This document shows, in pieces, positions 1-5,112 of a DNA stretch of 15,639 nt (positions are counted from its first letter, which is position 1; each line of letters begins with the position of its first letter). The stretch comes from Firmicutes bacterium CAG:124 (GTDB taxonomy: Bacteria; Bacillota; Clostridia; Oscillospirales; Oscillospiraceae): NCBI GenBank assembly GCA_000432135.1, contig HF990605.1:1323-16961 (forward strand), in the 5' to 3' direction. A program made the translations under genes and the position numbers. The notes under the pieces were generated by a model, which saw only the letters and a program-made list of their open reading frames with translations, ran no database searches and was not told where the DNA came from.

Positions 1-1275
1 ACCGCCCGGCACAACGCCCTCGAGCTGCGCCGCCTGCGCGGCATGGACGGCATCCTCCAGCCGCAGCTTTCGCTCCCAAAGCTCCGTCTGCGTCCGTCCG
101 CCCGCGTGAATGGTCGCAACGCCGGATGAGAGCTGCGCAAGGCGCTCCTGATGGCGCTTGCGGTTAAATTCATAGTCCTCGTTCGCAGCCAGATACCGCA
201 GTTCACGCACACGCGCTTCCACGGCAGCCTTGTCGCCGCCGGGGCCAGAGATTACGGTCTGCTGCTTCGTGACGCGCGCGTGTGCCGCCGTGCCGAAATC
301 CTTGCGGTTTACGCTGCGCAAATCCATATTGAGCGCCTTCTGGAAATACACCGCGCCAAGTTGCACCGCCAGATCCTCCATGCGCCAGCGGCGGCCATCG
401 CCGTAAAGCGGTGCTTCGATGCAGACGATCTTGATATCGCCGTCCATGTCTGTGCGCAGGATGGTGCTGCGTGCGTCGCCACTCAGCGCCTCACAGATGA
501 TAAGCAGGTCGCAGCCGTCCTCTGCGCAGGCAATGAGCGCCGGTAAGATCTCCTGTACATTGTCGAGCTTGCTGTCACAGAGCAAAATGCGCGGATCATC
601 CAGCTCGGCGGCAGTCTTTTCCTCGTTCGTCGTCATTTCTGGCGCAAGGAATCCGCGTTCAAGGACGATACCTTGGCGAATTTCTACTGTTGTCTCTTGC
701 TTCTGCGCGTCATCGACCGTCACGACGCCCTCACGTCCGACTGCAAAGCACGCCTGCCCGACAAGCCGGGCAAGCGCTTCATCCTGACAGGAGACTGCCG
801 CGACCTGTGTCAGCGCTTCCTCGGTGTCCACCGGACGCGCAAGCATTTGCAGGGCATCGCACGCTGCGCGTCCCGCAGCTTCTACGCCGCGCCGCAGTGC
901 CATTGCGTCCGCGCCTGCGCTCCGCAGACGGAGCAGCTCATGCAGAAGCGCCTGCGCCAGCACAATTGCGGTTGTCGTGCCGTCTCCGGCGTCGGCGTTC
1001 GTTTTCTCCGCTGCCTGCCGCAGAAGCTGCGCACCGGCATTCTCCAGCGCGTCCGGCAGGACGATCGATTCCGCTATGCTTGCGCCGTCGTTCGTGATGA
1101 GCACTGGTGCGCCGCTTCCCGCGCGGTCAGAGAGCTTCGCCCCCTGTGCGTTCCGCTTCTGATACAGTGCCACATTTCGTCCTTTTGGGCCAAGCGTGAT
1201 TTTGACTGTGTCCGCGAGCTGATCTGCGCCGCGCAGCAATTTCCCACGCGCTTCTGACTGAAACGTAATTTGCAT
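1..1275 (-). CDS. Divergent GroEL/Cpn60-family chaperonin, 3' end outside window
   Basis: The frame is open from an ATG at 1275 to the window edge, giving 425 residues; GroEL is usually about 540. AGAGGA lies just upstream. It aligns along its length with group I chaperonins. TLGPKGRNV (residues 27-35) and DAGDGTTTA (95-103) form the equatorial ATP site, an apical domain follows, and RLEDAVHA (405-412) carries the Asp equivalent to GroEL D398. The ATPase Asps equivalent to GroEL D52, D87 and D398 are present (D63, D98, D408), while K51 is Asn. About 14 extra residues lie between residues 37 and 56. Apical groove positions are altered: Y203 to Glu, L259 to Arg, V264 to Arg, while L234 and L237 are kept. 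It starts 45 nt after the luxR-type gene, and no groES is adjacent. I infer a specialised paralogue, not the housekeeping chaperonin. Family assignment is firm; role is unknown. GroEL numbering is from memory. Confidence 0.9.
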   Translation of the reverse strand, partial: MQITFQSEARGKLLRGADQLADTVKITLGPKGRNVALYQKRNAQGAKLSDRAGSGAPVLITNDGASIAESIVLPDALENAGAQLLRQAAEKTNADAGDGTTTAIVLAQALLHELLRLRSAGADAMALRRGVEAAGRAACDALQMLARPVDTEEALTQVAAVSCQDEALARLVGQACFAVGREGVVTVDDAQKQETTVEIRQGIVLERGFLAPEMTTNEEKTAAELDDPRILLCDSKLDNVQEILPALIACAEDGCDLLIICEALSGDARSTILRTDMDGDIKIVCIEAPLYGDGRRWRMEDLAVQLGAVYFQKALNMDLRSVNRKDFGTAAHARVTKQQTVISGPGGDKAAVEARVRELRYLAANEDYEFNRKRHQERLAQLSSGVATIHAGGRTQTELWERKLRLEDAVHAAQAAQLEGVVPGG

Positions 1276-1298
1276 AAGCTGTCCTCTTTTATCGCAAA

Positions 1299-1312
1299 AG
1301 GCATTCGTGCCT
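1299..1312 (-). terminator. Small hairpin between luxR-type and GroEL-like genes
   Basis: A 5-bp stem (AGGCA/TGCCT) with a 4-nt loop is followed on the minus strand by TTTT. It lies in the 45-nt gap after the regulator's stop codon. The stem is short, so at most it is a weak attenuator, and read-through into the GroEL-like gene is likely. Confidence 0.25.
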
Positions 1313-1320
1313 AAAATTTC

Positions 1321-2058
1321 TTATTTGATCTTTGCCATCAACTCTGCACGGGAATTGACGTTCACCTTTTTGTAGATGTTATAAATGTGCCGGTTCGTGG
1401 TCGGCACGGTGATGTGCAGAATATGCGCAATGTTCGCAGGCGTGATACCCTGTTCGAGCAGATTGACGATCTCCATTTCGCGCGGCGTAAGTGTCTGCAG
1501 CTCTGTGCGGGATGTAAGCTGCGCGGCTTCGTCGTCCGCACATGTAAAAAGCAGCCGGTGAAACAGCTTCAAAAGCTCTCGTATCGACCTGACCGTCTCA
1601 ATCTCCCAGTCGGTATAGGGTGCGTCCGACAGTCGGTCAAGCGCGAAGATCGTGCGGATACGGTCGGTTGCGTCGCGCATCGGAAAGCCCAGTGTGCTGA
1701 CCAGATTGCGCGGACGGATATAGTCTGGGATGACCTCTCCGGACTGCTCGAAGCTCCACTGATGGACGTATACGCCGTCGAGATTATCAAGATCGCGCTG
1801 CACAAGACCATATGCACCGCGGTCAGCGTTCGAATAATAGCCCAGATATAGGCTCATCCACTTGGGGTTGATGTTGTAGAGGTAGTAATCGGTAATTTTC
1901 AAATTGCCGTTCAGATAGAACACGACCGCTTCATCAAAGGGCACGAGCCGGTTCATTTCGCGCAGCAGACTGACCGAAAAGGACTTGGTACTGCGGTACT
2001 TACAGCATTGCAGAGAAAGATCATAGATCTGCTTCCATGGGATCTCCTGATGCGGCAT
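1321..2058 (-). CDS. LuxR-family transcriptional regulator
   Basis: This is a 245-residue regulator. The C-terminus (about 189-245) is a LuxR/FixJ-type helix-turn-helix, with LTPREMEIVNLL, then AHILHITVPTTNRHI as scaffold and recognition helices, ending in the usual SRAELMAKI. Residues 1-175 look like a GAF-like or autoinducer-binding-like sensor domain with no receiver Asp pattern, so it probably responds to a small molecule and is not phosphorylated. I chose the ATG at 2058 because GGGAGG sits about 8 nt upstream. An in-frame ATG at 2151 would add 31 residues that read as untranslated leader and has no good binding site. It lies downstream of the PanB-like, small and SDR genes on the same strand and upstream of the GroEL-like gene, which makes it the obvious candidate regulator of this cluster. 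Ligand is unknown. Confidence 0.88.
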   Translation of the reverse strand: MPHQEIPWKQIYDLSLQCCKYRSTKSFSVSLLREMNRLVPFDEAVVFYLNGNLKITDYYLYNINPKWMSLYLGYYSNADRGAYGLVQRDLDNLDGVYVHQWSFEQSGEVIPDYIRPRNLVSTLGFPMRDATDRIRTIFALDRLSDAPYTDWEIETVRSIRELLKLFHRLLFTCADDEAAQLTSRTELQTLTPREMEIVNLLEQGITPANIAHILHITVPTTNRHIYNIYKKVNVNSRAELMAKIK

Positions 2059-2087
2059 TTTTCCATCCTCCCGTTGTCTTTTTATCC

Positions 2088-2116
2088 AGTATACCTGATT
2101 TTCAGAAAAAAAGAAA
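2088..2116 (-). promoter_or_regulatory. Possible promoter for the luxR-type gene
   Basis: On the minus strand a TATACT hexamer (2093-2088) lies about 30 nt upstream of the ATG at 2058, with a leader of about 20 nt. The -35 position at 17-bp spacing reads TTTCTT, a poor match, so this is tentative. The surrounding T-rich tract (2106-2118) may matter for expression. Confidence 0.3.
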
Positions 2117-2130
2117 CGATAATTTGGAGG

Positions 2131-2171
2131 AAGCCGGAGCCCCGCTGGCAATCAATGCAGGACTCCGGCTT
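2131..2171. repeat. 9-bp perfect inverted repeat upstream of luxR-type gene
   Basis: AAGCCGGAG (2131-2139) and CTCCGGCTT (2163-2171) are perfect inverted repeats around a 23-nt spacer. They lie between the PanB-like stop and the luxR-type start. No U-tract directly follows on either strand, so a transcript hairpin or an operator fits better than a canonical terminator. Confidence 0.5.
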
Positions 2172-2216
2172 ATGTCTGTGCGTGCACAAAAGCTGACGGC
2201 AGGGATGGTTGACCCT

Positions 2217-2242
2217 CTGCTTCTGCGCTGACGCAGAAACAG
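2217..2242 (-). terminator. Hairpin directly after the PanB-like gene
   Basis: TTCTGCG (2221-2227) and CGCAGAA (2232-2238) pair around a CTGA loop. The stem extends outward with CTG/CAG after one mismatch. It begins a few bases past the PanB-like stop codon. There is no U-tract, so it may be an mRNA 3' stabiliser or a weak terminator. Confidence 0.35.
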
Positions 2243-2244
2243 TC

Positions 2245-3108
2245 TTAGAACTTTTCGAGCGCGTTCATGAACTTTTCAAGCTCTGCGGCATCCATGTGGT
2301 AGCCGTGCTTGTCTTCAGGATAGTTGTGCTCACGCACATCTTCCGCCCAGTTCATGTAAGCTTCGACGGCGAACGGGAAGAACTCACCATAGACCTTGGC
2401 ATGGGAAGCCAGCTTCGGCATCATGCCAAAGGTGTCGAAGTCGACCATTTCGCAGCCGTCCGCCGCGCCGCCGGCCGCGATGGAGATGACGGGAACGCGC
2501 AGTTTCTTGGCAATCGCGTTCGTGACCTCGATCGGCGTCAGCTCGATGGTCATGGCCATCATGCCGTTCTCCTGATACTCATAACCCATCTTGAACACTT
2601 CCATTGCGCTCTCAGCTGTCTGACCCAGACGCTTATAGCCGCCCTGACGGCTGGTCTGCCAGCCGGACAGTGCGCCAATGTGGCCGAACACGACCAGATA
2701 GTTGTCCGTCATATACTTGAGCGTCTCGTTCGTGATACCCATGGGCAGCAAGGAGTCCGCGCCACAGTTCATGTACAGAGCGCCGTTGGCAACAGCCGCT
2801 TCCTTGGAAGCGTAGGTCGGGGTTTGCATGTAGAAGTTGATGTGGATGATCTTCGCCGCGTTGCGGACGCACTTGATCCAGTAAGGTGCGAGCTTGATCT
2901 GCATTTCGGGATCGGAGCCATCGCCGGGAACGGTCAGGCGGCAGATATCGACATCGGCCATTTCAGCGGCCATGGTCCAGAACTGATCACGCGGACCCGG
3001 GCACATCTGAACGATGGGCGTGCCCTCATCCCTGAGCTTCTGCAGGTAGTTGATCGTCTTACGACCCTTTTGCATTCTTGAGCTCTTGACATCGGCTTTT
3101 TCAGACAT
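2245..3108 (-). CDS. PanB-like (ketopantoate hydroxymethyltransferase family) enzyme
   Basis: This 287-residue protein has the KPHMT TIM-barrel signature (PEP mutase/isocitrate lyase superfamily). Visible motifs are GHIG (142-145), GGYK (156-159), a TIELTP strand whose Glu189 matches the catalytic Glu of PanB, and VISIAAGGAADG (207-218) followed by a DTFGM segment. True PanB adds a hydroxymethyl group from methylene-THF to 2-oxoisovalerate. Here the metal-ligand positions differ in my alignment: Asp63 seems kept, the second ligand is Asn91, and the third acidic residue is missing near 121-124. No panC or panD is nearby. The gene sits 32 nt after the 73-residue gene, with AAGGAG 8 nt before the ATG. 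I infer an aldol- or lyase-type reaction on another 2-oxo or beta-dicarbonyl substrate. Fold confident; activity unknown. Confidence 0.8.
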   Translation of the reverse strand: MSEKADVKSSRMQKGRKTINYLQKLRDEGTPIVQMCPGPRDQFWTMAAEMADVDICRLTVPGDGSDPEMQIKLAPYWIKCVRNAAKIIHINFYMQTPTYASKEAAVANGALYMNCGADSLLPMGITNETLKYMTDNYLVVFGHIGALSGWQTSRQGGYKRLGQTAESAMEVFKMGYEYQENGMMAMTIELTPIEVTNAIAKKLRVPVISIAAGGAADGCEMVDFDTFGMMPKLASHAKVYGEFFPFAVEAYMNWAEDVREHNYPEDKHGYHMDAAELEKFMNALEKF

Positions 3109-3140
3109 ATTCTATACTCCTTTTCTTTATTCTTGAAAAC

Positions 3141-3362
3141 TCAGGCGTCGAGCGCGTCGAGCTTCGCGCAGATATCCGCAACATCTTCCTTTTTGAAGCC
3201 TGCCTGCGGGAATTTGAGCAGCATATTGATCTTCATGCCGAGGACCGGACCGAGCAGGTCAGCCTTTTCCTCAACGAATCCGGGAACATACTCCTCGATG
3301 ACAGCAACGGCGCGCGGGTCGGCAAGAACGTCGCGCAAGGTGCTTTTGGATGTGATAGCCAT
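3141..3362 (-). CDS. 73-residue free-standing helical protein, unknown function
   Basis: This is a small acidic protein, probably all-helical, with no Cys, signal peptide or membrane segment. AAAGGAG sits 8 nt before the ATG, as good a ribosome binding site as its neighbours have, so it is very likely translated. The pattern DVLADPRAVAVIEEYVPG near residues 11-28, then LGMKINMLLKFP and a terminal helix EDVADICAKLDAL, reminds me of short helical modules (DUF1858-like) that I recall fused to the ends of various Firmicute enzymes. That resemblance is from memory and not certain. Its place between the SDR and the PanB-like gene, with gaps of 58 and 32 nt, suggests a subunit or adaptor for one of them. 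Confidence 0.75.
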   Translation of the reverse strand: MAITSKSTLRDVLADPRAVAVIEEYVPGFVEEKADLLGPVLGMKINMLLKFPQAGFKKEDVADICAKLDALDA

Positions 3363-3386
3363 AGTGGTAGCTCCTTTCTATTTTGC

Positions 3387-3400
3387 CCGGCAACTGCCGG
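3387..3400. repeat. Intercistronic hairpin between SDR and small gene
   Basis: CCGGC (3387-3391) and GCCGG (3396-3400) flank an AACT loop in the 58-nt gap, upstream of the small gene's ribosome binding site. There is no U-tract, so it may tune processing or relative expression and does not look like a terminator. Confidence 0.35.
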
Positions 3401-3420
3401 AAGGTTACAGCGTTGCGGCC

Positions 3421-4320
3421 TTATGCGTGCAGACCGCCCTCCATGGTGTAGCTCCAGGGTTTGTCCTGGAACGAGAACTGGCTGCCGCCGTCGACCTCAA
3501 CGGTCTGACCGTACATAAAATCTGAAACCGGCGTGCAGAGTGTGAGGATCATCCGCGCGATCTCATCCGGATTCGGCGCGACAGGCACGCCTGCACCATA
3601 TTCTGTCACATAGCGCGTCCACTCCGGACCGTACAGCTCCGCCGTAGTCGTATTATTGAAGATCGCGCCGGGCGTGACCATGCCGCCGGGAGCCACGCAG
3701 TTGACGTTGATGCCGTACTGCTTGAGCTCCTTGGCAATGCCGCGCGTCATGCCGACAACGCCGGCCTTCGCGGTATTATAAGCCGTCATCATAGCGAGCT
3801 TCGGCATATCCTCGCCACGGTACGCAACAGACGCGACCGTCACGACCTTGCCGCCCTTTTTGCCGCGGATCATGCTTCGCGCGGCAGCCTGCACAAGGAA
3901 ATACTGACCCTTCTGGTCGACATCAACGATGCGGTCGTATTCTGACTCCTTGATATCCACAAACGCGCGGGCGAAAAATGCCGCTGCGACCGGGACTACA
4001 ATATCCACCGTGCCATAGGTCTGCTCCGCAAACGCAACGATCTCCCGGCAGCTCTCCACGCTGCTGACATCGAGCTTATGGAAGCGGACATCAAGGCCCA
4101 TCTCCCGCAGACGTTCCTCCGCCATCTGGCCGATGACCTCGCGCCGTGCGCCGAAGACGACCTTCGCGCCGCAGGACGCCAGCCGGTAAATGACGCTCAG
4201 CGCCAGACCGATTGTACCGCTCACAACAGCAACTTTTCCCGTGAGATCAAACATCTCACCAACGGAAGGCAGACCCTCAAGAGAACCTGCGGACATCTCA
4301 AACATCATTTCCTCATCCAT
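3421..4320 (-). CDS. SDR-family oxidoreductase with altered cofactor motifs
   Basis: This 299-residue protein is a classical short-chain dehydrogenase/reductase with about 25 extra N-terminal residues. The Rossmann start is GKVAVVSGTIGLAL (29-42). Catalytic Ser164, Tyr181 and Lys185 are present (VASVA; YNTAK), and the C-terminal GQTVEVDGG strand is typical. Oddities: the usual TGxxxGxG loop reads SGTIGLAL, one residue short; the NNAG motif reads PVAA (110-113); and the Asn of the catalytic tetrad is Asp135. An NAD(P)-linked ketone/alcohol reaction is likely, but the cofactor mode may differ. I chose the ATG at 4320 because GAGG lies 7 nt upstream; a TTG one codon earlier is possible. It is the first gene of the cluster, behind the 4387-4415 promoter. 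The substrate cannot be told from sequence. Confidence 0.85.
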   Translation of the reverse strand: MDEEMMFEMSAGSLEGLPSVGEMFDLTGKVAVVSGTIGLALSVIYRLASCGAKVVFGARREVIGQMAEERLREMGLDVRFHKLDVSSVESCREIVAFAEQTYGTVDIVVPVAAAFFARAFVDIKESEYDRIVDVDQKGQYFLVQAAARSMIRGKKGGKVVTVASVAYRGEDMPKLAMMTAYNTAKAGVVGMTRGIAKELKQYGINVNCVAPGGMVTPGAIFNNTTTAELYGPEWTRYVTEYGAGVPVAPNPDEIARMILTLCTPVSDFMYGQTVEVDGGSQFSFQDKPWSYTMEGGLHA

Positions 4321-4375
4321 CAAATCATCCTCTTTCTTTGCATTTTTGCCTAAATTTATTTTTCTGTTTTTTCTT

Positions 4376-4399
4376 TTCTTGGTGCAATTATACCAAGAA
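4376..4399. promoter_or_regulatory. Inverted repeat enclosing the SDR -10 box
   Basis: TTCTTGGT (4376-4383) and ACCAAGAA (4392-4399) are perfect 8-bp inverted repeats around 8 nt. The repeats enclose the minus-strand TATAAT (4392-4387). A protein bound here would block the promoter, so a repressor operator is plausible. Confidence 0.5.
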
Positions 4400-4415
4400 G
4401 TGTGGATGCGAATAA
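4387..4415 (-). promoter_or_regulatory. Promoter of the SDR/small/PanB-like cluster
   Basis: A perfect TATAAT lies on the minus strand (4392-4387). At 17-bp spacing the -35 position reads TTATTC (4415-4410), a poor match to TTGACA. A strong -10 with a weak -35 is what an activator-dependent promoter looks like, and a long palindrome overlaps the -35. The predicted start near 4380 leaves a leader of about 60 nt. Confidence 0.6.
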
Positions 4416-4437
4416 ATATGTAGAACTACGTATTTAT
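4412..4437. promoter_or_regulatory. Long palindrome, candidate LuxR-type operator
   Basis: ATAAATATGTAG (4412-4423) and CTACGTATTTAT (4426-4437) are 12-nt inverted repeats with one mismatch and a 2-nt spacer. The centre is about 44 nt upstream of the predicted transcription start and overlaps the weak -35, close to where LuxR-type activators bind. The half-site CTACGTATTT recurs at 4439-4448, 13 bp away. The regulator at 1321-2058 is the natural candidate to bind here. Confidence 0.55.
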
Positions 4438-4445
4438 CCTACGTA

Positions 4446-4465
4446 TTTTTGCGTAGACGCAAAAA
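4446..4465. repeat. Perfect 9-bp inverted repeat upstream of the operator
   Basis: TTTTTGCGT (4446-4454) and ACGCAAAAA (4457-4465) flank AG. It overlaps the U-tract of the neighbouring minus-strand terminator and the second CTACGTATTT half-site, so it may be part of the same regulatory array. Confidence 0.45.
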
Positions 4466-4492
4466 CTGCCAGAGGCAGAGTGCCTTTGGCAG
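4461..4492 (-). terminator. Rho-independent terminator, minus strand
   Basis: A 12-bp stem, with one G-T wobble, joins 4466-4477 and 4481-4492 around a 3-nt loop. On the minus strand it is followed at once by TTTTT (4465-4461). No intact minus-strand gene precedes it in the junction region, so it either ended a lost gene or shields the SDR promoter from read-through. Confidence 0.65.
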
Positions 4493-4523
4493 CAATGGCT
4501 GAAAGCCGCTATTCTTTGTTTAC

Positions 4524-4554
4524 AGCGGCGCAGATTCTGCGCCGCTGGTTTTCT
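4524..4554 (+). terminator. GC-rich hairpin, plus-strand terminator
   Basis: AGCGGCGCAGA (4524-4534) and TCTGCGCCGCT (4536-4546) are perfect 11-bp inverted repeats, followed on the plus strand by GGTTTTC. No intact plus-strand gene precedes it here. It would fit the end of an element gene, such as an integrase, that is now missing. Confidence 0.55.
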
Positions 4555-4558
4555 GTCC

Positions 4559-4580
4559 TGACCCAAACCGTGACCCAAAC
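4559..4580. repeat. 10-bp direct repeats, possible integrase arm-type sites
   Basis: TGACCCAAAC occurs at 4559-4568 and again at 4571-4580, a 12-bp period. Paired short direct repeats at this distance from a tRNA-derived core resemble arm-type binding sites of tyrosine recombinases. Assigning them so is inference. The stretch from 4581 to 4692 holds no credible gene and would be att-flanking DNA. Confidence 0.45.
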
Positions 4581-4692
4581 GCGGAAAAATCAGGTGGAAT
4601 TATCCGTGCTGGAAACGACGAAGCTGCGAAATTTTCTGAGCAGAAAGGTGCGAAAATGCCTTGAAATGTCCGCTAAAAATATCCGACCAACC

Positions 4693-4737
4693 TTCGGGAC
4701 CAAGAGGCCTCGGGTTTGAATCCCGACACTCCGACCA
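4693..4737 (+). tRNA. 3' half of tRNA-Pro(CGG), attachment-site fragment, not functional
   Basis: All segments of a tRNA 3' half follow with exact lengths: anticodon loop TTCGGGA (anticodon CGG), stem CCAAG, variable region AGGCC, T-arm TCGGG-TTTGAAT-CCCGA, acceptor CACTCCG, discriminator A, and encoded CCA. The T-stem pairs perfectly. The 5' half is absent: the bases before the anticodon loop do not pair with CCAAG, and no CGGAGTG acceptor strand is found. The usually invariant C56 is T, as expected for a copy free of selection. The identity starts at the anticodon loop and ends at CCA, which is how att copies left by tRNA-targeting integrases look. Confidence 0.85.
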
Positions 4738-4945
4738 GAAGCAGCTGGAACTGCTGCTGCGGAACGTGGACGAGACGCATCTGCTCTATGGCTCCGACAT
4801 GCCATACACCAATCTTTCCGCCTGCTTTGGGCAGATGGAGGCGCTGGAAAATACGCAAAAGCTCACAGAGCATCAGAAGCAGCTGATGTTCACCGATACA
4901 GAACCTATCATGGCTGACACGAAATCCGAACAGCATACAGTATGA
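4738..4945 (+). pseudogene. C-terminal remnant of an amidohydrolase-family gene
   Basis: Starting directly after the tRNA CCA, one frame reads about 68 residues to a TGA at 4943-4945. ETHLLYGSDMPYT followed by LTEHQKQLMFTD resembles the C-terminal end of amidohydrolase_2-type TIM barrels, where the GSD motif carries a metal-site Asp and a short helix closes the domain. The preceding 200 or more residues and any start codon are missing. A strong terminator follows within a few bases, as expected for the native 3' end. The break coincides with the tRNA fragment, so the truncation and the recombination event are probably linked. The in-frame ATG at 4661 lies in unrelated att DNA. Confidence 0.7.
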
Positions 4946-4950
4946 GCGCG

Positions 4951-4978
4951 CCCCCGCAGCTTCGGCTGCGGGGGTTTT
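4951..4978 (+). terminator. Strong rho-independent terminator
   Basis: A 10-bp perfect GC-rich stem (4951-4960 with 4965-4974) with a TTCG tetraloop is followed by TTTT. It ends the amidohydrolase remnant and insulates the following operon. Confidence 0.9.
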
Positions 4979-5022
4979 ATCTCCTCGCCAAAAGCTCAGC
5001 CCCCGAAAAAATCAGCGCGTAT

Positions 5023-5044
5023 TTTGTCAATTTTTGTAGACAAA
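5023..5044. promoter_or_regulatory. Inverted repeat overlapping the -35 of the surface-polymer operon
   Basis: TTTGTC (5023-5028) and GACAAA (5039-5044) are inverted around 10 nt, and the right arm overlaps the -35 hexamer. It is a candidate operator. The arms are short, so chance is possible. Confidence 0.3.
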
Positions 5045-5065
5045 CCGGTGGCGCTATACTATAAT
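5037..5065 (+). promoter_or_regulatory. Sigma-A promoter of the surface-polymer acylation operon
   Basis: TAGACA (5037-5042) and TATAAT (5060-5065) are separated by exactly 17 bp, giving five of six and six of six consensus matches. Transcription would start near 5072, leaving a leader of about 40 nt before the ATG at 5113. It faces away from the tRNA scar, so the operon does not depend on the left-hand region. Confidence 0.8.
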
Positions 5066-5112
5066 GGTCAGGCTTGATATCCGGTTGACTTTCACCTCTG
5101 GGGGTTACGCTG

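Noticed and set aside
151..1257. Several plus-strand open frames of 112-194 codons
   Set aside because: They lie antisense to the GroEL-like gene, show no family motifs, and exist only because of its GC-rich codon use.
2059..2151. A longer luxR-type protein starting at 2151
   Set aside because: The extra 31 residues are unlike a protein domain and contain the ribosome binding site of the 2058 start.
2209..3081. Plus-strand open frame of 290 codons
   Set aside because: It is antisense to the PanB-like gene, His/Arg/Leu-rich without recognisable domain, and has no ribosome binding site; a codon-bias shadow.
4412..4465. A CRISPR array from the repeated CTACGTATTT and palindromes
   Set aside because: Only two or three short half-sites at 13-bp period exist, with no spacer-length intervals and no cas genes.
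4402..4719. Plus-strand open frame of 105 codons across the junction
   Set aside because: It runs through a terminator, the direct repeats and the tRNA fragment, so it cannot be a real gene.
4693..4737. A working tRNA gene
   Set aside because: The 5' half is absent, the anticodon stem cannot pair and C56 is replaced, so no tRNA can be made from it.
4673..4936. Minus-strand open frame of 87 codons
   Set aside because: It is antisense to the amidohydrolase remnant and starts or ends in the tRNA fragment.
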